Position numbers and translations under genes: made by a program. The notes under the pieces are model-generated. The model saw only the letters and a program-made list of their open reading frames with translations. It searched no databases and was not told the DNA's origin. DNA of 64,000 bases. Source: Phascolarctos cinereus (taxonomy: Eukaryota > Chordata > Mammalia > Diprotodontia > Phascolarctidae). Where the stretch lies: positions 124,001 through 188,000 of the forward strand of contig NW_018344194.1 of assembly GCF_002099425.1 (NCBI RefSeq), written 5' to 3'. Shown here piece by piece: positions 12,315 through 23,195 of the stretch; positions within the stretch are counted from its first letter, which is position 1; each line of letters begins with the position of its first letter.

Positions 12315-12440
12315 GTTAGAAAAACTGATCTCCTCCTTTTACAGATGAGGAAACTGAGTCCTAGGGAAGAAAAATGTCTTGGCCAAGGTACCACCTGGAG
12401 TTTCAGAGTCACCAATCACTCCACTCCTCTGGCCTCATTC
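12315..12440 (-). repeat. MIR-type SINE, antisense
   Basis: Core match at ttttacagatgaggaaactg and agtcctagggaagaaaaatg, followed by gtcttggccaaggtaccacc. It sits back to back with the sense MIR just upstream. Confidence 0.6.
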
Positions 12441-12695
12441 AGCAATGATCTAGCACCTCGTGCTCCTGGGCTCCTGTGTAAGGCATGGGAAGAGATTTAG
12501 GAATCACTTGGGGCGCTTTGTTATCCCCCAGCTTCTCTCTACAACTTCTTCCCTTTGTTTTTCCTGGCTCTGTCTTCTGAGCCCCAAAGGATCAGTGTAA
12601 CCCCTCTTGCATAACAGCCATGCAGAAGTGCCAAGACATTAATAATTCATTCCCTAACTCTATTCTCGTGTAGTCAAACAATCTGATAAAATGGA

Positions 12696-12840
12696 AAGTA
12701 GTTCAGTGCAATGGAAAGAAGTGGATCTGGGTTCACACCCTGTTTCTTTCACTTACTATCAACATTCTGGGGCCAAGCTCCCAACTTTTCTGGGCCTGAG
12801 TTTTCTCATCAACCAAATGACAGTATTGGACTTGATGCCT
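12696..12840 (+). repeat. MIR-type SINE
   Basis: Sense order: gtgcaatggaaagaagtgga, tctgggttcacaccctgttt, then tttctgggcctgagttttct and a terminal ggacttgatgcct. Confidence 0.65.
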
Positions 12841-12905
12841 TCCCTCCCCTTCTTTCCCTTCCCTTTCCCTTCCTTTTTCTCTCCCCTTCTTTTCCCTCAC
12901 TTCTC
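12841..12905. repeat. CT-rich low-complexity tract
   Basis: Polypyrimidine sequence made of CCCTT and TTCC units with few purines. Confidence 0.8.
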
Positions 12906-14530
12906 TTAACCTGACCCTCCCCCTCCCTGAATCTTTTGGGTCTCATTCATTCACCTTAATTACTTTGACCTTGGTTCAATTTTCATCTAGTAAGAAAACC
13001 CAGCTAGGATGGAGGCAGAGCCACATGCAACCTCATCAACACAGGGGTCACTGATCACAGCAAGATGCCCATGTGCCTCTTCACTCCCCTGCTGGGCTCT
13101 CTGAGAGCAGGTGCTCCCCGTGTCCCTGTGGGGTCTTCTGGGTTTCGCCTTTGTGCCTGTGACTTTTAACACATTATTCAAGAACAGAGCTCACTCAGGT
13201 GTTTTTTTTTCATTTGTATGGGACTTAAATGAGGATTTTCCAAAGAATGAGGCACAAATAGTCTTTATTTTCAATTCACCGGTGCTCATATTTTTCTAGA
13301 TGGAGAGCTGCTATAGTGATTTGAAAAAACAAGTGGAGCTTTGGGTGATCCCCCCGGCCCGCCTTGGCCGTGTCCTCTTCAGGAGCTGGAATTTGATTCC
13401 GTTTTGTTGCCATATTTTCCCCTCAATCTAAAGCAATCTGCCTCATTAGTTAATGTCAGGTCATGTGTGAACGAGACAAAGCTAAGAAGTATTCACATGG
13501 GAAAAAATCCAGGCTTGAAGCTCTCTGTGAGTGATGAAGGTTGAGTTAGACCACAAAAGTGCAAGGAATTTGTGCCCTATCAAAGTCTTTAAAAAAAGAA
13601 AGAAAGAAAAACCACATCTCCCCAAATAAATCCAAGTTCCTAACATCTTACCGGGGCAGCCACTTCAGTATCTAATTACTAAGTGCCTTTGGCCAGTTTT
13701 CATCTGGTACTTAAGAGAAGCCAGGAAATATGACCGAATGGAGTGCCAGTGAACTGAAGAATGCAACCAAAGACATCTGTGTCTACCTGAGAGTTGATTT
13801 TTTCATGGGCCATTAGAAGCACTTTCCCAGGAATCTTACAGGTGGAAGCAAAAACCAGAAAGAGTACCAAACACGGGACTCATTAAGAGTGATTATGTAT
13901 CCCTCACTGAGATGGAAGAGAAGAAAGACTTTGATGAGCCTTTGAATGAACTGGGGATATACTACTACATCCTATCCAAAATCAGGATGTTGTGGACAAG
14001 GGAGTTTGGGAATCCCATACTTTGAGACCTGACTTTTATATTCAAGACCAAGCTTTATGTAATGCTCTTTCCTGCCCCATCATCCCCGTGAATGCAATTC
14101 CATTGGGCAGAATTTAATCTTCAGGTTGAACATCACCTTCCTTTTAAAACACACACATACACCTCCCCCAAAGTAGCCCCTAAATCACCATCTCATTAAC
14201 ATTGGAGAGTTCTCCTTTCTTGCCAATAGAGGGGTCCTAGGGCAGCAGTAAGGCACTGGACACTTGAGAAGCAAGCATCAGTGGGGACATGGGGGGGGTA
14301 CAGGTCTTAGGAGTTGAAAATGGGGGCTTCTACACACAAACTTAACCTCTTTAATGATCTGTCCAGGGACTGCAATCCTGGTTCATCCATATCTTGGTTC
14401 TCTCAACTTAAAACAGAGAAAATGCCAATAAAATCCCCCCTTGGACACAAACTAAGAGGGCCAGCATGATATGCTGTCAAAAACATTGATCTTTGCTTCA
14501 CTTCAAACAAGTCAAATGAAGTCAACAAGC
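12906..14530. other. Repeat-poor stretch, possible conserved non-coding DNA
   Basis: No interspersed repeat recognised over 1.6 kb, apart from a short AAAG run at 13590-13612 and a G-run at 14291-14297. The parts at 13200-13480 and 13620-13760 look like single-copy sequence, with AT-rich motifs such as gtatctaattactaagtgcc. No exon with splice sites could be supported. Confidence 0.35.
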
Positions 14531-14534
14531 CTGC

Positions 14535-14680
14535 AGGGTGACAGGAATTCAGAAAGTCAGGGTTCTAGGTAGGGTCTGCCACTGCTTTGCTTGACCATGG
14601 CCAAACCATGTCTTCTCTGAGTCTCCCACATTTCTTCATCTGCAAAGTGAGGGCACTGGGCAAAATGTTGTAGGTCAGAG
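14535..14680 (+). repeat. MIR-type SINE
   Basis: Fragment with gtcagggttctaggtagggt, a diverged accatggccaaaccatgtct, and tcttcatctgcaaagtgagg. Confidence 0.6.
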
Positions 14681-14694
14681 TGACATCCATGGGG

Positions 14695-14860
14695 ATCCCT
14701 GGATAGATTTTCACGGAGAGAAGTTTACATCTTTATTTTCACATACCTGTAACTGAAATGAACATTTCATTCAATTACTTAAAAACAAGATTTTGAGGAG
14801 TCCATCCATAGACTTCACTAGATTGTCTATCAAAGGAGTCCATGACATAGAAAAGTCACT
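14695..14860 (+). repeat. Ancient mammalian repeat, class unresolved
   Basis: Phrases ttacatctttattttcacat, gtaactgaaatgaacatttc and ggagtccatgacatagaaaa recall an old interspersed repeat shared across mammals. I cannot name the family from memory. Confidence 0.35.
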
Positions 14861-14969
14861 AAGTCCTGGTCTAATAGAAAGAGCATCAGATTTGGAACCT
14901 GACCCAGAAAAGGACTAGACATCACTGCCTGCAGAGTGGTTCAGTGGGAAGTGTACCTGGTGTGGGGGA

Positions 14970-15178
14970 ATTATTATCATAGGATGATAGATTATAAGCA
15001 AGAAGGGAACTTGGAGGCCATTGAGTTCTCCCTCCGCATTTTACACATGAGGAAATGTAGGCAGAGAGACGTTAATGGGATTTTCGAGGGTCACACGGTC
15101 AGTAAGTGGCTGAGGAAGGACTCCAACTCTTGAGTGCAGCTGCAGCACTCTCTCCATTGCTCCACCAGCTGCCACTGA
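14970..15178 (-). repeat. MIR-type SINE, antisense
   Basis: Near-complete antisense copy: atcataggatgatagattat, aagggaacttggaggccatt, ttttacacatgaggaaatgt, gggtcacacggtcagtaagt and a terminal ctccattgctccaccagctg. Confidence 0.75.
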
Positions 15179-15224
15179 AGCACTTTCCTCACCAAAGGCG
15201 CCAAAGGTGGCAGAGGGGGGAGGA

Positions 15225-15365
15225 GGCGGTAATCATTTTAAAGATGAGGAAACTGAGCTACCTTAAGTTGATACCAAGCTCAAAGGTACACCAGTAGCAG
15301 ACAGCTGAATCAAACCCAGATTCTCTCACTGACAAGCCAGTGCTCCTTCTTCTATTACTTACTGC
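15225..15365 (-). repeat. MIR-type SINE, antisense
   Basis: Core taaagatgaggaaactgagc, then a diverged accagtagcagacagctg, aatcaaacccagattctctc and a ccagtgctccttcttctat end. A second MIR insertion just downstream of the preceding one. Confidence 0.65.
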
Positions 15366-15429
15366 CTCCTGTTCCTTCTCATCATTTCCATACAAATACA
15401 GTGCAGATCCCTGCTTTCAGGAAACACAG

Positions 15430-15940
15430 AAAAATAAGATTTGGAAGGACCTCAGAGCCTATTTAAGTCTGATCCAACCTTAAAGAGGAAGCCTCTCCGT
15501 AAGATTCTTGAGTGGGCCTTTGCTTAGAGAAGTCCAGAGAGGGCTGATCCCAGTATCTCCTGAGCAGCCCAGAGTGCTTTGGCATAACTCCAGTGGGCAA
15601 GAAGCTATCTCCTTTCATCAAGCCTAAATCTGCCTCTTGGCAACTTCCACTCACCATTCCCAGTTCTGTCCTCCAAGGCTGAGGAGGAAAGACCTAACTT
15701 GTCTTCAACAGGTCAGTCCTTCAAATACTCCAAGGCCATATCTTCCTGTGTTTGGGGGACAGGCACTGCTGGCTTCTCCAATCATTTTCCATATGGCATA
15801 ATCCCAAGGCCCTTCCTCATTCAAGCTGTCCTCCACTAGCCACTCTTCACTGTAGTTATGCCTTTCCTAAAACAAAGGGCCTGGGACTAAATCCAATACT
15901 GTCTGTCTTGGACAGAGTTGAGAAGCACTATTTTTCCTGA
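15430..15940 (-). repeat. CR1/L3 LINE 3' region, antisense
   Basis: Reads as the reverse complement of the marsupial CR1/L3 3' part: ttggaaggacctcagagcct and tgatccaacc at the start, aagcctaaatctgcctcttg in the middle, then ccatatggcataatcccaag, tatgcctttcctaaaacaaa and ggactaaatccaatactgtc. CR1 elements end in short repeats rather than a poly-A tail. No open frame remains. Confidence 0.7.
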
Positions 15941-15959
15941 GTCCCAGACACTATTATTT

Positions 15960-16510
15960 AAGGAGATGCTTGACTAAGGGGGCGTTAACTTTTTTGACTA
16001 CCATACCACTCTGTTGATTCCCTGAAAGACATAACAGCCATCATAGCTTTGCTCAACAATCCTCTTATTATTATCATTACAGTAAAGCAGAACACCAAGA
16101 GATATGTGCTTGCCAGAGATATTTGCCATTATCATGGAGCACAGAGTCCGACTGGAAAAGCAATTCCTTTTAAATGGTCAGGTCCTTTGCACACCCCTGT
16201 TTGCTGATGGTAAGGTGCTGTTTGTGTGAGGCCCTGGAACATTCCAGATCCTCCTCAATGAAATCCATTATTGCTCCAAAGTATTCAGCCTTACCATCCA
16301 CATAGGAAAAACAAATGAATGAAGACTGCCTCTTGACTCAGCCTATAGTATGCACCTGGATAAACCATTGAGTTGGTCTACCAGTAACTACATCTAAGAT
16401 AAACACTGAAGATGAACAATGTACTCGACTCAGAATTGAACAAGTGAGGGGGAACAGGCTGAACTCTATTTGGGAAACTGCACATTTCTTTGAATAATTA
16501 CAAAATTTTC
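15960..16510 (+). mobile_element. RTE-clade LINE fragment, reverse transcriptase part
   Basis: The plus-strand translation contains LFADGKVLFV near 16199, which fits the FADD-type RT catalytic box with the second Asp changed to Gly. It continues with LLNEIHYCSKVFSLTIHIGK, and a later stretch resembles the YLGQ and AWxAF blocks of RTE elements. Stops interrupt it. The RT pattern is visible; the RTE assignment is by resemblance. Confidence 0.5.
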
Positions 16511-16519
16511 CCTCAAACC

Positions 16520-16935
16520 AAGGACAATTATCTTGTCCCCTTTCAACATATTGATGATGAGAGTCTCCAGGTCTTCAGAGAGTTTTCTCTTTGGCCTCAT
16601 CAGGGTTTGTCATGGTGGGCATATGCATATTAATGATGATGTCATGGTGTTTTCCTGCAAGTGGCAATCACATTGTCACAAGCCTGTCACTCACTCGTTT
16701 TGGGGAGGCATACAAGCTTGTAGACTAGATTAGTTTTGATTGTGAAACCTACACCCATGAGAGAAGATGAGAACATCAAGAGATTGAAGGGAAGAGACTT
16801 AAGGTTAGTGCCTCTGTGGGCAATGGATACTTTGAAAGTAGGAGCTAGCTGATAAAATAGCAGAGAATGCTGAGAAGGAAGGATCAGACAGTTAAGATGG
16901 ACAGATTCCAGGTGACTAGTGAATTTCATAACCTT
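16520..16935 (-). mobile_element. RTE-clade LINE fragment, endonuclease part
   Basis: The minus strand reads MGVGFTIKTNLVYKLVCLPK and, further on, peptides like TLMRPKRKLSEDLETLIINM. These fit the AP-endonuclease region of RTE/BovB-like LINEs, in which GVGFAIK precedes a SAYAPTM block and a later GDFN block. The fragment breaks off before GDFN. It lies immediately beside the oppositely oriented RT fragment. Confidence 0.5.
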
Positions 16936-17044
16936 AAATTCTCCTTAGATCAACTTTCTTTTCCTGGAGGAATGCTATGGGGGAAAGGGTTCTGTTACAC
17001 AGCTCTACTACAGTCATGAAAACTCCAGAGCATTGCTGCCTACT

Positions 17045-17120
17045 TCAATAAAACAAATATTTATTGAGCTCTCATTGCATGTGAGACTCCTTGCTAGGCA
17101 CTAAGGAACAGTCTCTGTTG
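17045..17120 (-). repeat. L2 LINE 3' end, antisense
   Basis: The phrase caaatatttattgagctctc, then gtgagactccttgctaggca and aaggaacagtc, is the reverse complement of the L2 tail. Confidence 0.6.
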
Positions 17121-17895
17121 GCTGGGGATCTTCCACTAAAACATGTATCTAAATGACAATAACCCACATTATTATTCAATGAGTGTCTGGCAGAAGTCAA
17201 TCAGAATGGCTTGACAGAGACTCCTGGATGCCAGTGATTTAGAAATCACTGCTATTTAGGGGCTTAAGTAAGGTTTCATAGAGAAGATGGCAAGGGCCTT
17301 GATCCCAGCAAGAGGAGGCAGGGGTGAAAAACTTCAGCAGAGTTCCTTGGAGTCATTGACGAGTAATGGACATGTAAAGATCTTTCAGCTAATATGCCCA
17401 GTGTTTTATAATCTAGAACTCAACCTAACCTATGTGCTAGGATAGGCACATGTCTCTTCTGCTGGACAACACAATCCCCGATTTCAAGGATTGATTCTTT
17501 TTCATTTATTTCTCCCCCATATCCTAACTAAATATAGGAAAAGCTCTATTAATTTGGAATGAGTGAACGATTGCTGATAGCGTCAACTGTTGCTTGGCTT
17601 AAGTAGAATTTATCCTTCTGATAGATTAATAAAGATAACTATGATGATGATTAATGATAATGATATGATGAAGAAGAAATGGAAGAAAGAGAAGAAGAAA
17701 AAGGAAAACAGACGAAGAAGAAGAAATGCTTAGAAAAATTACTAAGGATAACAAAATGACCTTTTAAGTTCTGTTCAGAACAGAGATTAAGGACAGCTTC
17801 CTTGCAGTGTATTTTAAGTTAACAAATGTCAGAGAATGTAGAATTATACAACTATTATTCTTCCATCTTTTCTTTGTGTAAGGATGGTTTCCCAC
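17121..17895. other. Unrecognised sequence with a purine-rich patch
   Basis: No family recognised. An imperfect GAT then GAA purine-rich patch lies at about 17640-17730. Confidence 0.4.
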
Positions 17896-17899
17896 ATGA

Positions 17900-18562
17900 A
17901 AAGGAGGGAATAAACTTGGTTAAAAAGAAGTCAAAACCAGAAGTTGATAAGGAGATAGTAATATGGCACATAAGTGGTTTAAATTAAGTTGAAAAGCCAA
18001 GACAAATTTCATCAGGGGTATGGAGTGAATTTCTGCAGTCATTTCTGGGACCGATATATGTGTTTTTTAGGAAATCAGAGAACATTGGACAGACACAGAA
18101 TGATGAGGAATAGACAAATGTCTTGATCTTCAAAATGGTGAAGGAAATTGATTTAGAAAAATAAATATTGGCAAACAATGTTGATACCTGGTGAAATTTT
18201 TCAACATATTGCAAATATGCTAAACCAATGTCTTGAAAGGTCACAGAACACATATGATGTGTTGCTGGAATGGCCATAGCCTAGAATGGTCCCTATTTTT
18301 AATAACTAGGAAGATAGCCAATTCCCTGATGTATAGGAATTGGGTCTTGATTTTGACTCCTGACAACTTTCCAGGACCTGTTATTAAAGTGATGCCCTGT
18401 GAACATTTAGAAAGGGAAGAGGTGGCACTCCTGGATGGTGCAGTGGATAAAGCAGTGGCCCTGGAGTCAAGAAGACCTGAGTTCAAATCTGACCTCAGAC
18501 ACATGATACTCACTAGCTGTGTGACCCTGGGCAACTCACTTAACCCTGATCACCTAACCATA

Positions 18563-18641
<79 letters not shown>

Positions 18642-19490
18642 GAAGAGGCTATCACTGAGTGCTTTGAGAGGTTTGATCATGAGCAGGTCATAACAATTGC
18701 ACCTCATTTCCTTTTTTGGAATCTCTCAGAGGAATACCATAGGTCTAGTCCATCTATATTTTAGCAAAGCGTTAACCCAAATTCTTGACATGGCTTTTGT
18801 GAATAACGTGCAGAGTTGTGGTCTGAAATGCTAAGATAGTTAAGTGAATTCAGAATTGTTGAAATGACCAGGCCCCCCACAAATAGTCATTAGTGAATCA
18901 ATTTCAACTTGGAGGAAGGTCTTTCTTTTGGAGGGTCTTTAGGACATTCTCTTGGCCCTGTTTTGTTCACCAGTTTTATCAATAATTTGGATAAAGTGAT
19001 GTATGACATGATTATCAAGTCTTCAGATTATATGAAGCTGGGAGGCAGAGCCAACAGTTTGATAACCAAGTCAAAGTCCAAAAAAATCTTGACAGAATAA
19101 AATTATAAGCCAAATATAAGATAGAATTCATTACAGATAAATGTAAATAAAGTCTTATGCTTTGGCTAAAAAAAAATCAATTACACAAGTAGGAACAGTA
19201 GTTCTTATTAAAAAAAAAAGATTGGGAGGTTTTAGTGGACTGCAAATGAGATACAAATCAATAACATGAATTAGCAGCAAAAAGAGACAATATTCTCCAT
19301 CTCAGGCTATGCTGATTGGTCTAGTCATCATGCCAAAGATGGTATGCTGTACTCAGCTCTAGTCAGGCCACATCAGGAAAATATGGTGGCCAATTCAAGG
19401 TGCCCTACACAAGGATTGATATGGACAAGTCTCTGGAGAAGGATGGCCAGTATGGTGTATGTGAGGATTGCCATGGTGAAGGTCTGGAGA
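17900..19490 (+). mobile_element. CR1/L3 LINE, RT-domain region
   Basis: Sense order follows the CR1/L3 ORF2 and 3' part: aaatttcatcaggggtatgg, a degraded connection, attagtgaatcaatttcaac, ttggccctgttttgttcacc, agttttatcaataatttgga, tgatgtatgacatgattatc, gaagctgggaggcagagcca, and gaggttttagtggactgcaa. The well-conserved LYADD-coding segment reads as a diverged copy. Many stops are present. A SINE interrupts it at 18423-18636. Boundaries are approximate because both ends are diverged. Confidence 0.7.
18423..18636 (+). mobile_element. Marsupial SINE with AC/AG tail
   Basis: Sense SINE: a ggatggtgcagtggataaag head, tggagtcaagaagacctgag, gttcaaatctgacctcagac (the B-box region of its tRNA ancestor), ctgtgtgaccctgggcaact and ttaaccctgatcaccta. 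The tail became (AC)n followed by about 60 bases of (AG)n at 18577-18636. Target-site duplication aaagggaagagg at 18411-18422 and 18637-18648, no mismatch. It lies inside the CR1/L3 copy. Confidence 0.9.
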
Positions 19491-19689
19491 AAGAATAAAA
19501 AGTCAATCCTTCCTTTTCCTTCAACATTCAGGAGTAGCGGACCAAGGCCAGCACTGTTGGAGAGATCCTTGGCCAGAGAAGCTTCATATATGGTACTGGA
19601 AGTGACACAGAGCTTTAATGAGCACCTTTTTCTGGTTCTTTCAAGAATTCCAGCTTTATTTTTCCCCTTCTTTTTTATCAAAGATCTTT

Positions 19690-19885
19690 CTAAAGCACTC
19701 TACCGTTGGAAAGGATCGGGGAGGCCAACTGGCCCAACTTCCTCATTTTACAGGTGGGCAAACTAAGACATACAGTGGTTAAGTGGATTTGTCACAGAGC
19801 TAGTACCTATTTGAGGTTGGATTCAAATTCAGGCCTTCGTGACTCCAGGTCCAGTACTCTATCCAGTGTGTCACATAGCTGTCTT
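19690..19885 (-). repeat. MIR-type SINE, antisense
   Basis: Near-complete: taccgttggaaaggatcggg, ccaacttcctcattttacag, gtgggcaaactaagacatac, gtcacagagctagtacctat, ggattcaaattcaggccttc and a ctctatccagtgtgtcac end. Confidence 0.75.
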
Positions 19886-20446
19886 CTAGAATATTGTGAA
19901 CCCTGTGGTTTTAAGTGGTCCTTTGATCACAGCACCTTTGCCCTTCCCTCCAAGGCATTGGTCACTTTTCTGCATGCATTTTCCAGGTTTTCTGGAAATG
20001 AGGACTAAGGGCCCAGGAACCCTGAAGGTCCACCCACTTGTACAAATTCTGGTATGGGGCTGATGACTCATCTGGCTGTTTATACTCGTTTTCTAATTCT
20101 CCAAACTTGTAAATGCATCCCACCTACATGCAAATAACTCATTTCTATTCAGACAAGCTGTGGATCAACCAAGCTCAATACCAGATTTACAATTTGTCCT
20201 TTATTAATGTGACTAATGCACTCAACTCAGATTGGAGAATACGTCAGAAGGTGTGTGTGTGTGGTGTGGGGGGGTATGGTATCAATTAAAATGAAATACC
20301 AGCACCTATGGTCGCCCACATGCAAGGTACCTGAATTTAGAAAGGCAACTCTACTTTATGTTTCCTAGCTAATCTTCAAGCACCATCAGCATCACATCAT
20401 CGTCCATACCATTGGTGTTATCATCATTAATGTTCTGCTATTTTGG
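19886..20446. other. Unrecognised sequence with a short GT run
   Basis: No family recognised. A short GT then G-rich run lies at about 20252-20275. Confidence 0.4.
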
Positions 20447-20575
20447 TCCAGATGTGATTTCCTTACTGTAGGGAACTCTCAAGCGAGGAAACACCCTCCA
20501 TCAATGCAAATTGGCACTTACTCTGCAATTTATACCTTAAAAGGCTGCCTGGGGTCCTGAGGTGTTCATTAGCCA
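20447..20575 (-). repeat. THER-like SINE, antisense
   Basis: Characteristic middle: tagggaactctcaagcgagg, aaacaccctccatcaatgca, attggcacttactctgcaat and taaaaggctgcctggggtcc. The same element is nearly complete in sense at 57828-58025. THER is my best name; it could be filed under another marsupial tRNA-SINE. Confidence 0.55.
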
Positions 20576-21140
20576 TCCCTCGGCTCGTCCGTGTCAGAGG
20601 CAGGAACCAAAGTGATGTCTTTCTCACTTTGGAACTGTCTCCCTCTCCATTCTGCATCTTTTCCCAACAAGATGTCGAGCATTTTGGTATGGGAATGGAG
20701 TCCTCTGTTGAAAAGGTGGAGGAGGACAGAATCAGATCCTGCTTCTGTTGCTGCTGGCAGTCCCTTCCCAAAGTCAAGATTGCAGTGATCTGAAGGTCTA
20801 ACATGGTGAAGATGGGATTCTTAAGAAGGCCATTCTTTAATATCAATGGTGAAACATGACAGCTTCCCCTCTGAATGATGTATCATGTATTGGAAGGAAA
20901 GCTGTCTCAAAGACTCTAGTTCCTTCAAATACACAGCTTGAAGGGATTCTCCAACACCATCAAATCAGAAACACTCTTTAATAACAGATTACAAGTCAGT
21001 TGCTGTTATGCCCAAGCAAGCTCCCTCTAGGAGTGCATCCACATTGGATGATCTGGGCATGCTCCACACACAGCTTCTAGTCAGAGCTTCTGAACCAGGA
21101 GATGCTAAGAGCCCCCATACCCATGGATAAATTCTCAGAA
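20576..21140. other. Unrecognised non-coding sequence
   Basis: No repeat or exon seen. A 127-codon minus-strand frame overlaps the start (20463-20846), but it runs into the SINE, shows no domain and is read as chance. Confidence 0.4.
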
Positions 21141-21144
21141 GCTT

Positions 21145-21385
21145 ACCAAATGCTTGAAATGCATCATCTCATGTGAATCACACAACCAGCAAAACAATCA
21201 TAAGGTTAGAACTGGAAGGGCCCCTAGAAGTCAATCCCTTCATTTTAGAGATGAAGAAGTGGAAGCACAGAATGGTTCGGAGCCATGCCCAAGCCCATAC
21301 AGCTCATCAATGGCTGAGACAGGATTGAAACTCAAATTCTCTAACCTTAGACCTAGCTCTCTTTCCACTGTGCTGCAAAGCATAT
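21145..21385 (-). repeat. MIR-type SINE, antisense
   Basis: Starts with the antisense MIR 3' end (aaatgcatcatctcatgtga, cacacaaccagcaaaac), then gaactggaagggcccctaga, ttttagagatgaagaagtgg, tgcccaagcccatacagctc and a ctctctttccactgtgctgc end. This is almost a full copy, with part of the middle displaced. Confidence 0.7.
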
Positions 21386-21399
21386 AGACTACTTTGAGA

Positions 21400-21520
21400 G
21401 GTATTATTATTGTCCCCATTGTGTAGGGCCACCATAGCCAGCAAATGCCTGAGGTCAGATTTGAATCCAGTTTATCTTAATTCCCAAGTCTAACTCTCTA
21501 GACATCAAACCACATGGCCA
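21400..21520 (-). repeat. MIR-type SINE, antisense
   Basis: Shorter copy: ggtattattattgtccccat, a diverged middle, aggtcagatttgaatccagt and a ctaactctctagacatcaaa end. Confidence 0.55.
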
Positions 21521-22190
21521 GGTTGATATCAACCTGTAGAAAGAACACTCCTGGCTTACACAGAAAGCCAGTTTCTTCTCACCAGTGGTGTGAGTTACAT
21601 TCTGGCTTCCAGAAGGATGTTCCTCTATTCTTCATCCCAGACTGCACATACCACCCCAAGAACTTGAGAGAGAGAGTTTCACCTTTTCATAAGCCCTAAG
21701 CTCTTTCTAAGGTTGTTCAGGCTCTTCCTAGCATGAAAGACATCACTGGCTCCACTTCCTCCTCCCAGGCACACAGCCCCAGGCTCTTCTACTGATCTCA
21801 GAGCAATAAAAGAAAAAGCTTACAATGAGGATACTGGTTCAGAGAGACTGATTCTTTTAGGGGGGAAAGGAGCCCAAGAGGCACTCTTGGGATGGGGGAA
21901 TATGCATTGGTTCTAATGAAGTAGAAAACCAAACATACATTGTGAGCCACGATCAACCCCTAAATTGAACCCAACTTTCAGCTATAAAATGGAAACCATT
22001 ACAGGTAGAACAGTTGTGGTGGCTAAGCCAGTCTACTACGAACACAAACCAAGTCCTGTAAAAGCAAAGCCTTCAATATTTAATGCTTGTTTTTAAGTTT
22101 CCATGAAGCCTGATTTATCAGTGAGGATGAATTTTTGGCCATTTGTTTTGGTGTTGTGGAGAAAGAGCTCCAGACAATATTTCTGAAGGT
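21521..22190. other. Unrecognised non-coding sequence
   Basis: No repeat family or exon recognised in about 670 bases. Confidence 0.4.
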
Positions 22191-22194
22191 GTGG

Positions 22195-22370
22195 GAGGCA
22201 TGACAGCTCAGTAGAAAGGGATCTGATTCTGAAGGCAAACAACTTAGATTCCAATCCAGCTCTGTTTCTCTCTCCTAGTGTCACCATGGGCAAATCATTT
22301 CACCATCGTGAGCCCCTATTTCCTGATTTGTCAAAGGAGGAGTTGAGATTATTTGACTTCTGACCTGAGA
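22195..22370 (+). repeat. MIR-type SINE
   Basis: Sense copy from gggaggcatgacagctcagt through agattccaatccagctctgt, caccatgggcaaatcatttc and ggaggagttgagattatttg to tctgacctgag. Confidence 0.65.
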
Positions 22371-22825
22371 TGATGACATATTGATGCTGTTGTAACACAA
22401 GGCACCAGCCATCATGTGCTTCCTTATAAATCTCAGATAGCATCATTTTGACATCGTTTGTCTAGAGATCCAGAGCCAGTAATAATATCAATGGGGTCAA
22501 AATACTTTAGGCCAAGGGGAGAATTTTGAACATGTCTACACATAGAAACAAAGATGTTTCATGATGTCAATTGAAAACAGAAAGCCTACCATGATTACAG
22601 GATTCAGAGACATTGACTTGAAACATATAAAGACAGTTAGACAATAAGAAAGAAGTTGGGTGAAGAGATAATTTAGCCCATGGATAATTTACTTGCCTGG
22701 TCCTATCCCTCAGTTTCCCCATTTGTAACTGGAAGATAACTGAGCACAAGAAACAGGGAAAGGCCACATAAGCTATTCTGGGAACTACTTGGAAGAAAGG
22801 CAGGGTTAGCCATTAGAAATTGTGC
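22371..22825. other. Mostly unrecognised sequence
   Basis: A faint MIR-like phrase (atccctcagtttccccattt) lies near 22706. Otherwise no family recognised. Confidence 0.4.
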
Positions 22826-23009
22826 TGGGGGGGCAGCTAAGTTGTCACAGTGGATAGAGCACCAGCCCTGAAGTCAGGAGGATCCGAGTTCAAATTGACC
22901 AAACACTTACACTTACTGGCTGTGTGACCCTAGGGAAGTCATTTAACCCCAATTGCCAAAAAAAAAAAAAAGAAAGAAAGAAAGAAAGAAAAGGAAGAAA
23001 GAAAGAAAA
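22826..23009 (+). mobile_element. WSINE-type SINE with GAAA tail
   Basis: Head ggggggcagctaagttgtca and cagtggatagagcaccagcc, the B-box region gagttcaaattgacc, ctgtgtgaccctagggaagt, caattgcc, then a poly-A tail expanded to (GAAA)n at about 22960-23009. Flanking tgctgg on both sides may be a short target-site duplication. Confidence 0.85.
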
Positions 23010-23024
23010 AATACCATGCTGGAT

Positions 23025-23195
23025 TGGGAGGTAAAGCATATGGGTTAAAATCCTGCCTCTGAGGTTTGCTATGTGAAGTTGGGCAAGTCACTGCATCTCT
23101 GTGTGTTTCAGTTTCCTCTTCTGTAAAATGAGGAAATTGGCCTTAATGACTTCTGAGGTCTCTTCCCTCTGTAGGGCTGTGATTCTACGCTGTAT
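23025..23195 (+). repeat. MIR-type SINE
   Basis: A well-preserved 3' two-thirds: agttgggcaagtcactgcat, tgtttcagtttcctcttctg, taaaatgaggaaattggcct, gacttctgaggtctcttccc and ggctgtgattctacg. Confidence 0.75.

Noticed and set aside
18233-18658. 141-codon frame ending in Arg-Glu repeats
   Set aside because: It crosses a CR1/L3 fragment, a SINE and its (AG)n tail.
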